40,142 bases of DNA from an uncultured Oscillospiraceae bacterium (lineage in GTDB: Bacteria > Bacillota > Clostridia > Oscillospirales > Acutalibacteraceae). The DNA lies in the NCBI GenBank assembly GCA_905211675.1, contig CAJMBP010000004.1:1-40142 (forward strand), given 5' to 3'. The notes beneath the pieces are model-generated. The model was not told where the DNA came from and made no database searches. It was given only the letters and a program-made list of their open reading frames with translations. This document shows, in pieces, positions 23,885 to 32,074 of the stretch. The number at the start of each line of letters is the position of its first letter. Positions within the stretch are counted from its first letter, which is position 1. The position numbers and the translations under genes were made by a program.

Positions 23885-26383
23885 TTAAATAAAGGCATTT
23901 TTAAGTTCGCGTATAACCTCGTCTATAATTACGGGCTTTGATATAAACCCGTTCATTCCTACACGGTATGCGGCTTTTCTGTCTTCGTCAAAGGCGTTGG
24001 CAGTCATAGCAATAATCGGAATGGCAGAAAGCTTTGGATTTTCCAGCGCGCGTATGCGCTTTGTCGCTTCCATACCGTCCATAATCGGCATTTGAATATC
24101 CATAAGTATTGCATCAAAATCACCCGGTTTAGACGCCGACACCTTATCGACTGCCTCCTTACCGTTTTGCGCAATTTCTATAATGAATCCGTATTCCTGC
24201 AATATTTCGACTGCGATTTCGCGGTTTAGCTCATTATCCTCTGCGAGAAGAATTTTCTTACCCTCGAAGCTTATACTTTTATCCGAGTCTGACGGGGTAA
24301 ATTCTTTGCATTCGGCATCCTGTGCAATCTGAAATTCAAGGCAAAGCACAAATTCTGTTCCTTTGCCCTGCTCCGTAATTACTTCGATTGTTCCGCCCAT
24401 CATATCAATTATGCCTTTTGAAATAGACATTCCGAGTCCGGTGCCGGTTATTTTGCTTACGGTAGAGGTTCTTTCGCGCTCAAAAGGATTAAAAATCCGT
24501 TCGGAAAATTCTTTGCTCATGCCAATACCGGTATCCTTTACCCGAATTTCGAAGCGTCCGTTTCCGTTAGCGGCTGTTCCGAGCTGTGTTACCTTTACCG
24601 ATACGGTACCGCCCGAAGGCGTAAATTTTACGGCATTTGATAACAGATTCAAAAGCACCTGATTTAACCTTGTTTTGTCGCAGTATATATTTTCATTCGT
24701 TATATCGGTGTTCATTGAAAACCTTAACTGCTTGGTGTTTATCTGTCCGCCGATAATATTTTTAAGATCGTGTAACAGTTCGGGAAGATTCACCTTGGTT
24801 TCTTGCAGGTAAATTTTTCCGCTTTCGATACGGCTCATATCAAGTACATCGTTAATCAGAGAAAGCAAATGATTTCCCGAAGAGAGTATCTTTGCCAGAT
24901 AATCTTTTGTTTTTTCGTCATTTCCTATGCTTGAGTTTGCCAATGTAGCAAATCCGATAATGGCGTTCATAGGAGTTCGAATGTCGTGCGATATACTGCT
25001 TAAGAATGCGCTCTTTGCCTTGCTTGCGCTTTCGGCGGCATTTGCCGCATCCTCAAGGGCTTGGTTAATCATCCTGTCCTTTGTGCGGTCCGACATAACC
25101 AAAATATACTTTATCTCGTTCTGAACATTACTGCACAGTACAACAATGTGGAACCACAGCAATTTGCCGCTCTTTTGGTGAATATATTCGCGATTGTATT
25201 CTTCCTGTTGACCGGGCTTCATATTATTAAGCTTTTCTAAAACCGCTTCTACTTCCTTATCGTTCAGCAGTCTGTCAAGCGCGTGGTTGTTGTAACGCGC
25301 TTCGTTTACCGTAATGCCGATAAGCTTTTCAATGTTGGGGCTTATGTAGTCAAAACGGCACTTTTTGGCATCGATCATCAGAAAGACATCATCTACCTGC
25401 GTTGACAGCTTGGTAAATAATTCATCACGGTATATAATCTCGGTGTCCTTCTTTTTAAGCTTTTCTTTATTATTACGCACAACCGCGGCGATTACAGTTA
25501 AGCTTAATGTAATCATAATTGCCACTGCTATAAATACAGTGCTTCGCTGTAGCTTGTTCATACTTGCGTTTACAACGCTTACAGGCACTAACCCTACCAT
25601 TGTCCAGTCTTCATAATTTACCGATTCATATACCATATAGTATTTTACATTATTAAGCTTCACAAGTGAAGCCTTTGATTTTTTCTGTTTTAAATCATTG
25701 TGAAAATCGTTGATTTTCTCTTCGGTAAAATCTGAATAATCTTTGAGTGTTGCCAAAAAATTGTAAATGTTTTGCAGATTGTCTGCAGAGTCGTATAATA
25801 CCACCCGTCCGTCAGAATGAATCATATAACTGCTTACGGTATTATTAAAAGCGGTTATTTTTAAAGCGTTTACCATATCGTAATTATTGAAACCGACTGC
25901 AATCGCATCGTATTCAAATTCGCGGTAGGCACCCTTTGACGGAGTTAAAAAAATCATCAGTTCATTCTGCCCCGGAGTTATTGAATTGATTATTCGGTCT
26001 TTTTTGTTTAAAAACAGTTCAGACAGACCGTCGTCTAAATCTAAATGGCCTGTTTTTCCGTCGGCGGTACGGTAGTTGCCCTCTTTGTTTACAAAATAGA
26101 ATTCGGTATAACGGATTTCCTGCTTTGCGTGGTTAATGTATTTGCTTATTTCGTTTTCATCGGATACATCCTCTAAATAGTCTGCCCACATATGTATGCC
26201 ATTCCAATTTTTATCCACAAAATTTTGTAAAGAACGGGTGGATTGATGGAATATTTCCGACAGATGCGAAACACTTTCGTTATAGATAGTTCGGGATACA
26301 AATGAATAGTAACTAAAAGAAGCTGTGAAGATTACAGCAAGAACAACGACTGTAATCAAAATTATATTCAGCCTTCTCTTCAT
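23885..26383 (-). CDS. Hybrid sensor histidine kinase with extracellular sensor domain
   Basis: An 832-residue membrane kinase. TM1 (about 7-28), a large extracytoplasmic Cache-like domain (about 30-280), TM2 (about 282-303), a PAS domain (about 320-435) and a HisKA domain with His466 in SISHDIRTPMNAIIGF come first. The ATPase domain has the N-box around Asn583, DTGIGMS (617-623) and GTGLGMSI (647-654). A C-terminal receiver has an acidic pair at AED (715-716) and phospho-Asp762 in LMDIQMP. Phosphotransfer from His466 to Asp762 is expected. It is last in a minus-strand operon with two solute-binding-like lipoproteins and an HTH-receiver regulator, which suggests that the lipoproteins present a ligand to its extracellular domain. 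AAGGGGA precedes the ATG. Confidence 0.93.
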   Translation of the reverse strand: MKRRLNIILITVVVLAVIFTASFSYYSFVSRTIYNESVSHLSEIFHQSTRSLQNFVDKNWNGIHMWADYLEDVSDENEISKYINHAKQEIRYTEFYFVNKEGNYRTADGKTGHLDLDDGLSELFLNKKDRIINSITPGQNELMIFLTPSKGAYREFEYDAIAVGFNNYDMVNALKITAFNNTVSSYMIHSDGRVVLYDSADNLQNIYNFLATLKDYSDFTEEKINDFHNDLKQKKSKASLVKLNNVKYYMVYESVNYEDWTMVGLVPVSVVNASMNKLQRSTVFIAVAIMITLSLTVIAAVVRNNKEKLKKKDTEIIYRDELFTKLSTQVDDVFLMIDAKKCRFDYISPNIEKLIGITVNEARYNNHALDRLLNDKEVEAVLEKLNNMKPGQQEEYNREYIHQKSGKLLWFHIVVLCSNVQNEIKYILVMSDRTKDRMINQALEDAANAAESASKAKSAFLSSISHDIRTPMNAIIGFATLANSSIGNDEKTKDYLAKILSSGNHLLSLINDVLDMSRIESGKIYLQETKVNLPELLHDLKNIIGGQINTKQLRFSMNTDITNENIYCDKTRLNQVLLNLLSNAVKFTPSGGTVSVKVTQLGTAANGNGRFEIRVKDTGIGMSKEFSERIFNPFERERTSTVSKITGTGLGMSISKGIIDMMGGTIEVITEQGKGTEFVLCLEFQIAQDAECKEFTPSDSDKSISFEGKKILLAEDNELNREIAVEILQEYGFIIEIAQNGKEAVDKVSASKPGDFDAILMDIQMPIMDGMEATKRIRALENPKLSAIPIIAMTANAFDEDRKAAYRVGMNGFISKPVIIDEVIRELKNAFI

Positions 26384-26416
26384 AACCGATTCCCCTTTAA
26401 AAGTTATTTCGTCTTA

Positions 26417-28282
26417 TCATTTGACAGTTACATACTCGGTAGGCTCTGCCATCTGTTTTCCGTTTTCCAATGCGTGTTGAAACAGAGTATAAATATCTGT
26501 GTTCTGCAATTCAAGCTTGTTCTTTAACTCGGTCGGCATCGGACAGTTACAGCCTTTGGGATTTTCGATAAATTCCAAATCTCCGAATATCGAAACCTTA
26601 TAAATACTGCCGTCTTGAAGCGGTTTTCCGTAAACCGTAATTTCTTTTAATGTATAGATGCCGTCTTTGCGGCTTTTTATTTTATACTCCATTCCGCTTG
26701 TAACGGGTAATAAATTTTTATGCCTGATAGGGTTTGACCCGTCATCCTTTGTGTTGATAAGCCATTCCATCAAAGTTTTTACCTGTGCACCCGTCAATTC
26801 TCCGCTTCTTATATCGGCCCAATTCGGCAAAAGCCAATTAAGCTGTGTTCGTGTGTAATCACCCTTAAATACAGAGGAGGATACCACGCTTGAATAACCT
26901 ATTGCAATATCGTCGCCCGACTGTCTGCGATAGGTGTTTACCACCGATGAGGCCGCTTCGCTTCCGTGTTTTTTGAGGTTATACTCATAGGCTGTATTTT
27001 GAGTCATAAAAAGCTCGGGCAAATTTGATTTTTTATCTGCCGTAAGCTTTGAGTTAAAATCGTCATACGCGCCCTTTGCACCGTATTCGCCGAGCATCAT
27101 TTTTTGCACGACTTCTTTTGAAACGGAAAACATTTCCGTAGAAGCAAGCCGCATATACATACGGTTGCTTTCAATACAGTCCTCTATGTATGCAAACGCC
27201 TCGTTTGGTTCATAAGCTGTATTTTTGTTATAGGTAAGCACAGCATCTCCCGCAGACGCCGCCTTTTGCCCCTCCTCTGAAAACATAGCCCGAAGCACCT
27301 GATTTACCGCTTTGTTCTTTTTTTTATCCTGTTCTACCGACTTATTGACCGCCACCTGAAAAGAAGGGTAGGTTAATACCCAATTATCGTTTTTTGTTTC
27401 GCCGAAATACGGCAGCATAACGGCATTGATACCCTTGCTTCGCAGTGTAAGACAGTCGCCTGCGGTGCCGCGCATAACGGCGCACTTTTCTTGCAAGACG
27501 GAATCAATCATCTTTTGATAATTTAATTCCAAATCGGAGGGTACCGCCCGTGTATCCGAAAGATACTGCTCGAATTTTTTAAATACGGCAGGCCATACCT
27601 TGTCATCAAGCGAAACGGCGGTTTCGTCTGCTTCGTTTTCATATTTTGTACGCCAAAGCACACCGTCTAAACCCGTAAGCTCGGGAATAGCGCAGCCTTG
27701 AAGCGCCTCCATACAGGAATAATCTTTGCCGTAGTCGTTTATATAGCCCCTTATTCCCAATTCTTCGAATTTTTTGCATGCGTCGGCAAATTCCGCTTCG
27801 TTTGTAGGTATGAAAATATTATGCTTTTTAAATAAATCTAAATTGGCAATATAGCCGTCCACTTCTGCGCAGATAGGCAGCCAGCGAATAGCGCCCTCGG
27901 GCTCTCTGTTGTTATTTATATAGCTGTCATAAAAACTGCCTGCTACATCTGTTTCGCTTAGATCCATCAGCTTATCCGACAAAGGAATTGCGTCATTCAA
28001 CGAAAAGCGTCTGCAGGTAATAATATCGGGCAGGCTTTCTCTTTCGTTTAAATAGGTGTAGTATTCCATGGTATTGTAGCCGATTACAAAGTTAAAATCA
28101 ATGTCGGGAAACCTATTTTCCAGCCATGGGGTAAGCTCCTTCATCATGGGTCTGTCCCACAAATACATAGTTATTTGCACCTTGTCGCTTTTTTTAAAAT
28201 CTGCGCATCCGATAATTCCTAACAACAGCATCGGTATCATTAAGACCGAAAAAATACGCTTTTTTATTAAAGCCTTATTCAT
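26417..28282 (-). CDS. Lipoprotein: solute-binding-like domain fused to 5'-nucleotidase C-terminal-like domain (copy 1)
   Basis: A 621-residue lipoprotein with lipobox IIGC (Cys26). The N-terminal two thirds resemble family 1 extracellular solute-binding proteins (VQITMYLWDRP, WLPICAEVDGYIANLDLFKKH, ending in AVNKSVEQDKKKNKAVNQVL). The C-terminal part (about 470-585) resembles the 5'-nucleotidase C-terminal domain: YTRTQLNWLLPNW, SGELTGAQVKTLMEW, LLPVTSGMEYKI and VYGKPLQDGSIYKVS. The metal-binding phosphoesterase domain of true 5'-nucleotidases is absent, so it is not expected to hydrolyse nucleotides itself. It starts 2 nt after the stop of its paralogue. No permease or ATPase is nearby, so sensing is more likely than transport. 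Confidence 0.82.
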   Translation of the reverse strand: MNKALIKKRIFSVLMIPMLLLGIIGCADFKKSDKVQITMYLWDRPMMKELTPWLENRFPDIDFNFVIGYNTMEYYTYLNERESLPDIITCRRFSLNDAIPLSDKLMDLSETDVAGSFYDSYINNNREPEGAIRWLPICAEVDGYIANLDLFKKHNIFIPTNEAEFADACKKFEELGIRGYINDYGKDYSCMEALQGCAIPELTGLDGVLWRTKYENEADETAVSLDDKVWPAVFKKFEQYLSDTRAVPSDLELNYQKMIDSVLQEKCAVMRGTAGDCLTLRSKGINAVMLPYFGETKNDNWVLTYPSFQVAVNKSVEQDKKKNKAVNQVLRAMFSEEGQKAASAGDAVLTYNKNTAYEPNEAFAYIEDCIESNRMYMRLASTEMFSVSKEVVQKMMLGEYGAKGAYDDFNSKLTADKKSNLPELFMTQNTAYEYNLKKHGSEAASSVVNTYRRQSGDDIAIGYSSVVSSSVFKGDYTRTQLNWLLPNWADIRSGELTGAQVKTLMEWLINTKDDGSNPIRHKNLLPVTSGMEYKIKSRKDGIYTLKEITVYGKPLQDGSIYKVSIFGDLEFIENPKGCNCPMPTELKNKLELQNTDIYTLFQHALENGKQMAEPTEYVTVK

Positions 28283-28284
28283 AC

Positions 28285-30129
28285 TCAGCGCCTCGCTTCC
28301 TTTAGCGTTATGTAGTTTTCGGGTTCTGCCACATTACCGCCCTGTTTAATATAGTCGGTCCATATCAGTCTTAAATGCCTGTCCGAAGCTTCGAGAGCAA
28401 TGTTTTCTTTTTCTAAAATAGGGTTCATATAAGCCGTCAAATTCAAACAGGTTACCTTGAAGGTGTCATCGTCCCTGATTTTCTTACCGTCTTTTTCTAC
28501 TTCAAGCAAGGTATAACTGCCGTTATTTTCCCCAACCTTAATTGTAATTCCGCTGACAATAGGAAGCGAACCTCTGTTAAACGGCGTGAAGCCTTCCTTG
28601 GTGCCTTCAACATAACACCTAACAAGCCTTTTAAGCTCACTGCCGATTATCTGCCCGTTATATGCAAAAGGATTGTTGGGCGTAATCATGCCCGCTACCT
28701 GTTTTTCGGTATAGTCCGTGGCAAAAACCGTGCCGGTAAAGCAGACAGCACCGGCAATCAGCACATCGCTTTTATATATGCTTCTCACAGAATTCGCCAT
28801 AGCCGAGTAGGCCTCGTTTCCGCCGTCTTTACAAAAAACATTTGAACACCCCTTTTTAAGTGAAAGAATAGGCGTGTTTTTGTTTTCTTTTTTCTGTATT
28901 AAACTGCTGTGAAAGGCTTCATAGGCCTGATTTGCGTCATAATCGCCGCTAATCATTTTTTGCACCACATCTTTGGAAATTGAGAAAAAGTCGTTTGATG
29001 CAATTCGAATAAAAATATGATTTCGGTCGATAAGGGGCTGTATGTTGCTTAAATACGGTGACAGTTCCAAGTTTATGTTTTTACTGTAAGTAATTACATA
29101 TTCATTTTGTGACAGTGTTTTCTGCGCATTTTCGGATAGCATAACGCCTAATACCCGAAGCCCCGCCTCCTTGCGTTTTTCGTCTTTTTCCAAATCCTTG
29201 TTAAGCGCCACCTGAAATTCGGGGTATGTAAGCATCCACTGACTGCCGTCCTGACCGAAGTACGGAAGAAAAACCGTTTCGACTCCGTCAAGGTTAAGCT
29301 GTACGGCATCACTGCTGCTCGCGCGAACCATAGCCACCTTTCCTTCGCTGAACATATTCATAATAGGGCCGCAATCCATAGTGTCGGATAATATATCGGA
29401 GTTTAATTTAGTATCCTTAATAAATCTCTCCATATTCGCGAACACCTTTGGCCACACGGTTTTGTAAAGCCCAGTATCCTCCTGTTCGGGGTCTTCGTAG
29501 CTGTCTCTCCACATGCTTCCTTCCATAGAGGTGATTTCGGGTATGGATACACCCTGCAAAACCTCCATACAGGTATAGTCATATATAAAATCGGCCATAA
29601 ATCCCTTTATGCCTGATTTTTCAAACAAATTACACGCAGAGACAAAGCTTTTATAATCGGTAGGAATCGGAATGTTGTGTTGATCAAACAGCGCCTTATT
29701 GGCTATAATGCCGTCCCCGACACCGCAAATAGGCAACCAGTTTACAGTACCGTCTGAGTTTCTGAAATCTCGCAGATAGGTTTCAAACACGGCGCCTGCC
29801 TGTGACGTGGTAGATAAATCCATAAGACTGTCTTTTAGAGCGTGAGCATCGTGCCTTGAAAATCTGCGTGACATAATAACATCGGGCAGATTGCCGCTTT
29901 CATCCATAAATTTGTAAAAATCCAAATCATTCTGTCCGACGGTAAATTGAATATTCACATCAGGAAGCTGTGACTGAATGTACGGCGCATAGGTGTTATA
30001 AAGAACCGAGCTCCACAAATAAACCGAAATTGTTTCTGCCTTTTCTTTTTCTTTTGACATACCGCAGCCGGTAAGCAGTGTCGCCGCCGTTATGACAGTT
30101 AAAACTACTGAAAATATTCTTTTTGTCAC
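28285..30129 (-). CDS. Lipoprotein: solute-binding-like domain fused to 5'-nucleotidase C-terminal-like domain (copy 2)
   Basis: A 614-residue lipoprotein, paralogous to the next gene downstream. Shared landmarks are RRFS near 105, LMDLS, WLPIC, DYTCMEVLQG and LTYPEFQVALNKD. The lipobox LTGC places Cys22 as the anchor. The C-terminal domain again looks like the 5'-nucleotidase C-terminal domain (DYTEKQVAGMITPNNPFAYN, SLPIVSGITIKV, GKKIRDDDTFKVT). The GTG start at 30129 has AAGGAGGAG upstream. A longer frame reaching 30207 lacks a ribosome site and would hide the signal peptide. It is the second gene of the sensory operon, 56 nt after the regulator. Tandem duplication with divergence suggests two different ligands or a heterodimer. 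Confidence 0.82.
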   Translation of the reverse strand: MTKRIFSVVLTVITAATLLTGCGMSKEKEKAETISVYLWSSVLYNTYAPYIQSQLPDVNIQFTVGQNDLDFYKFMDESGNLPDVIMSRRFSRHDAHALKDSLMDLSTTSQAGAVFETYLRDFRNSDGTVNWLPICGVGDGIIANKALFDQHNIPIPTDYKSFVSACNLFEKSGIKGFMADFIYDYTCMEVLQGVSIPEITSMEGSMWRDSYEDPEQEDTGLYKTVWPKVFANMERFIKDTKLNSDILSDTMDCGPIMNMFSEGKVAMVRASSSDAVQLNLDGVETVFLPYFGQDGSQWMLTYPEFQVALNKDLEKDEKRKEAGLRVLGVMLSENAQKTLSQNEYVITYSKNINLELSPYLSNIQPLIDRNHIFIRIASNDFFSISKDVVQKMISGDYDANQAYEAFHSSLIQKKENKNTPILSLKKGCSNVFCKDGGNEAYSAMANSVRSIYKSDVLIAGAVCFTGTVFATDYTEKQVAGMITPNNPFAYNGQIIGSELKRLVRCYVEGTKEGFTPFNRGSLPIVSGITIKVGENNGSYTLLEVEKDGKKIRDDDTFKVTCLNLTAYMNPILEKENIALEASDRHLRLIWTDYIKQGGNVAEPENYITLKEARR

Positions 30130-30185
30130 TTTTTTCTCCTCCTTTTTAGGTTCAGTAAACCTAATATCCGGCTTGATTTTAAATA

Positions 30186-31064
30186 TTATAAAAATTTTGT
30201 CAAACATCCGAGCAGTCGGGTTGAATCTATCGGCTTTGTAAGAAAATCATCCATTCCTACAAACGAGGCGTTTTCTATATCCTCGGCGCGTGCGTTTGCC
30301 GTAAGAGCAATAATAGGAACACTTGCACGGATTCTGTTAGGCATTTTTCGAATTTTCATTGTTGTTTCATAGCCGTCAAGCTCGGGCATTTCGATGTCCA
30401 TCAATACAAATTGATAATAATCGGGCGAATGTTCTTTTAATGCCGACAGAGCTTTTATTCCGTTGTCGGCTTCATCTACAATAAGCCCTTGGTCAATAAG
30501 AACTTCCTTTAAAATTTCACGGTTAAGCTGATTGTCATCGACAAGAAGAACCCTTTTTTCTTTGAGTTGCTCGATTTTTTCCGAATCTACAACCGCTTCA
30601 TCTTCAAATACCTCGCCGAGAGCGTATGAAATGGTTTTTTTCATACTGTGATGAACACTTTGAATTTTTTCAAAATAGGCCTGCGCCTGAGCGGGGTGTC
30701 TTGTACCGAGTTCAACATAACCGACGGCGCTGTTTAATTCTGTTCTAAGCTCTCTGAATGACCTTCTTTGAAATTCAACGGCCTTGTCCGAAACCTCTAT
30801 TCTTTTTTCAAGATATTCGATTTTTTCTAAAAGTCCGTCTTGATTTATCTTGTAATTATCACTGCTGCCGTCCGGATAGTGAAGCTCATATTTAACCGAA
30901 ACCCCCATGACTTCCAAGCATTTTTGAAGCTCTTCAAAGGTCATACATTCTTTTGAAAGCTTTCTGTAAAGCGAAGACGGATATATACCCATCCTTTTTG
31001 CAAGCTCGGTTTTTGCTATTCCTAAATTAGAACAAACAATATTTATAATTTCTGACGCCGTCAT
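30186..31064 (-). CDS. HTH - degenerate HisKA - receiver response regulator
   Basis: A 292-residue regulator. Residues 2-56 form a Cro/CI-like HTH (LGIAKTELAKRMGIYPSSLYRKLS). A coiled-coil (about 75-95) leads into RSFRELRTELNSAVGYVEL (residues 102-120), which aligns with the HisKA H-box but has Arg104 in place of the phospho-accepting His. The C-terminal receiver (about 170-292) is complete: acidic pair Asp176/Asp177, phospho-Asp223 in LMDIEMPELDG, Thr255 and Lys277. There is no ATPase domain. The ATG at 31064 has AGGGTGAT upstream; an in-frame ATG at 31145 lies inside the promoter. It is first in the operon with the lipoproteins and kinase, and its promoter carries an 18-bp palindrome. It is probably an autoregulated DNA-binding output of the hybrid kinase. 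Confidence 0.85.
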   Translation of the reverse strand: MTASEIINIVCSNLGIAKTELAKRMGIYPSSLYRKLSKECMTFEELQKCLEVMGVSVKYELHYPDGSSDNYKINQDGLLEKIEYLEKRIEVSDKAVEFQRRSFRELRTELNSAVGYVELGTRHPAQAQAYFEKIQSVHHSMKKTISYALGEVFEDEAVVDSEKIEQLKEKRVLLVDDNQLNREILKEVLIDQGLIVDEADNGIKALSALKEHSPDYYQFVLMDIEMPELDGYETTMKIRKMPNRIRASVPIIALTANARAEDIENASFVGMDDFLTKPIDSTRLLGCLTKFL

Positions 31065-31116
31065 AATATCACCCTCACATAATTTTATAACACTTTTGAT
31101 ATAACTGTCTTGGTAA

Positions 31117-31145
31117 ATTATAACATATATGTTATATGATTTCAA
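31117..31145 (-). promoter_or_regulatory. Promoter of the sensory operon
   Basis: On the minus strand TTGAAA (31145-31140), 17-bp spacer, TATAAT (31122-31117). Transcription would start near 31110, giving a leader of about 45 nt. Confidence 0.75.
31119..31136. promoter_or_regulatory. Palindromic operator overlapping the sensory operon promoter
   Basis: TATAACATATATGTTATA is a perfect 18-bp palindrome that covers the spacer and most of the -10 box. This is the position of a repressor site. The adjacent gene encodes an HTH protein, so autoregulation is the simplest reading. Confidence 0.6.
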
Positions 31146-31172
31146 TAGTCAAATAATAGTTAAAAAACAAAA

Positions 31173-31211
31173 TAGCCGCCTTTTTACTGATTTCAGCAAA
31201 AAAGGCGGCTA
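31173..31211 (-). terminator. Terminator of the surface-protein operon
   Basis: TAGCCGCCTTTTT (31173-31185) and AAAAAGGCGGCTA (31199-31211) form a perfect 13-bp stem. On the minus strand it is followed by TTTTGTTTTTT. It separates the surface-protein operon from the sensory operon. Confidence 0.85.
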
Positions 31212-31284
31212 AAATTTTTGTAATTATATATGAAATTTGGAAAACACAGAAATTTTAAGAATACAAAAAATCGGTTTTGATGAA

Positions 31285-32061
31285 TTACTTATCGTGCTTT
31301 TTGCTGTAAACTGCCTTTGAAAGCACGCCTGCGCCTAAAACAAGCATAAACGCAAACCAAACTGCAATATTTCTGCCGTCTCCCGTGTTAGGACTGGTTG
31401 TATCGGTTTTTTCTCCACTCGGCTTTGTCTGTTCGTTTGTAGCTTTTGCAATCTCGAATTTTGTATCACATTCGCCGTCTGTATAAACAACAGTCAGCTT
31501 GTGCTCTCCCGCAGAAAGCGTTTTCAAATATTCTGATTTAAGAGTGATAACCGTTGAACCCGATACTGCGGTATAATATTTTTCGTCAATAGGTTTACCG
31601 TCAATTTTAAGTCCTGTGAACTTTGCAAAGTCGCCGTTCACACGGAAGGTCAGTCCTTTTGAATTGTCGCCGTTCCATCTGCTGTTGCTTCCGTCGGTAA
31701 AGGCATAAGTATTGTTTTCGGTATTGCCTACCGTAACGGTTTTTTCTAAAAATTTACCGCCGTTATAATCTGCAACCTTAACAAGATAAGTGCCGTCGGG
31801 TAGTTGCATTTCGATATTGTATTCATTTTTGCTGTCAACAGCGGCAGAGGCAATATTCACGAGATTATCACCGCTTTTGTCGTAAACCATAATGCTCACC
31901 GCAAGTGTTTCGCTGTCAACCGTGCCGTTAAATAATACCGTATCGTTTTTTACGGTTGTATTAAGTGTATTAACAGTACCTGCAAAGCAGGTCAAAGCAG
32001 ACATGCATGCTATCAAACCTATTAAAAGGAGTGTTACAGAAATTCTTAATAACTTTTTCAT
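31285..32061 (-). CDS. Cell-wall-anchored surface protein with SPNTG sorting signal
   Basis: A 258-residue exported protein with signal peptide (1-28), a beta-rich region (about 30-120) and a second Ig-like region with DGKPIDEKYYTAVSGSTVIT and LSAGEHKLTVVYTDG, a module frequent in Clostridia surface proteins. A Thr/Lys/Gly-rich linker follows. The C-terminus has SPNTG at 223-227, then a hydrophobic helix and a basic tail (KKHDK), i.e. an LPxTG-like sorting signal. AAGGAGAG precedes the ATG. It starts 13 nt after the preceding secreted-protein gene and ends before a strong terminator. Function is unknown beyond surface display. Confidence 0.82.
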   Translation of the reverse strand: MKKLLRISVTLLLIGLIACMSALTCFAGTVNTLNTTVKNDTVLFNGTVDSETLAVSIMVYDKSGDNLVNIASAAVDSKNEYNIEMQLPDGTYLVKVADYNGGKFLEKTVTVGNTENNTYAFTDGSNSRWNGDNSKGLTFRVNGDFAKFTGLKIDGKPIDEKYYTAVSGSTVITLKSEYLKTLSAGEHKLTVVYTDGECDTKFEIAKATNEQTKPSGEKTDTTSPNTGDGRNIAVWFAFMLVLGAGVLSKAVYSKKHDK

Positions 32062-32074
32062 TTTAATTCTCTCC

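Noticed and set aside
31065..31145. Longer regulator starting at 31145
   Set aside because: It begins in the -35 box and includes the palindrome; the ATG at 31064 has a ribosome site and starts directly before the HTH.
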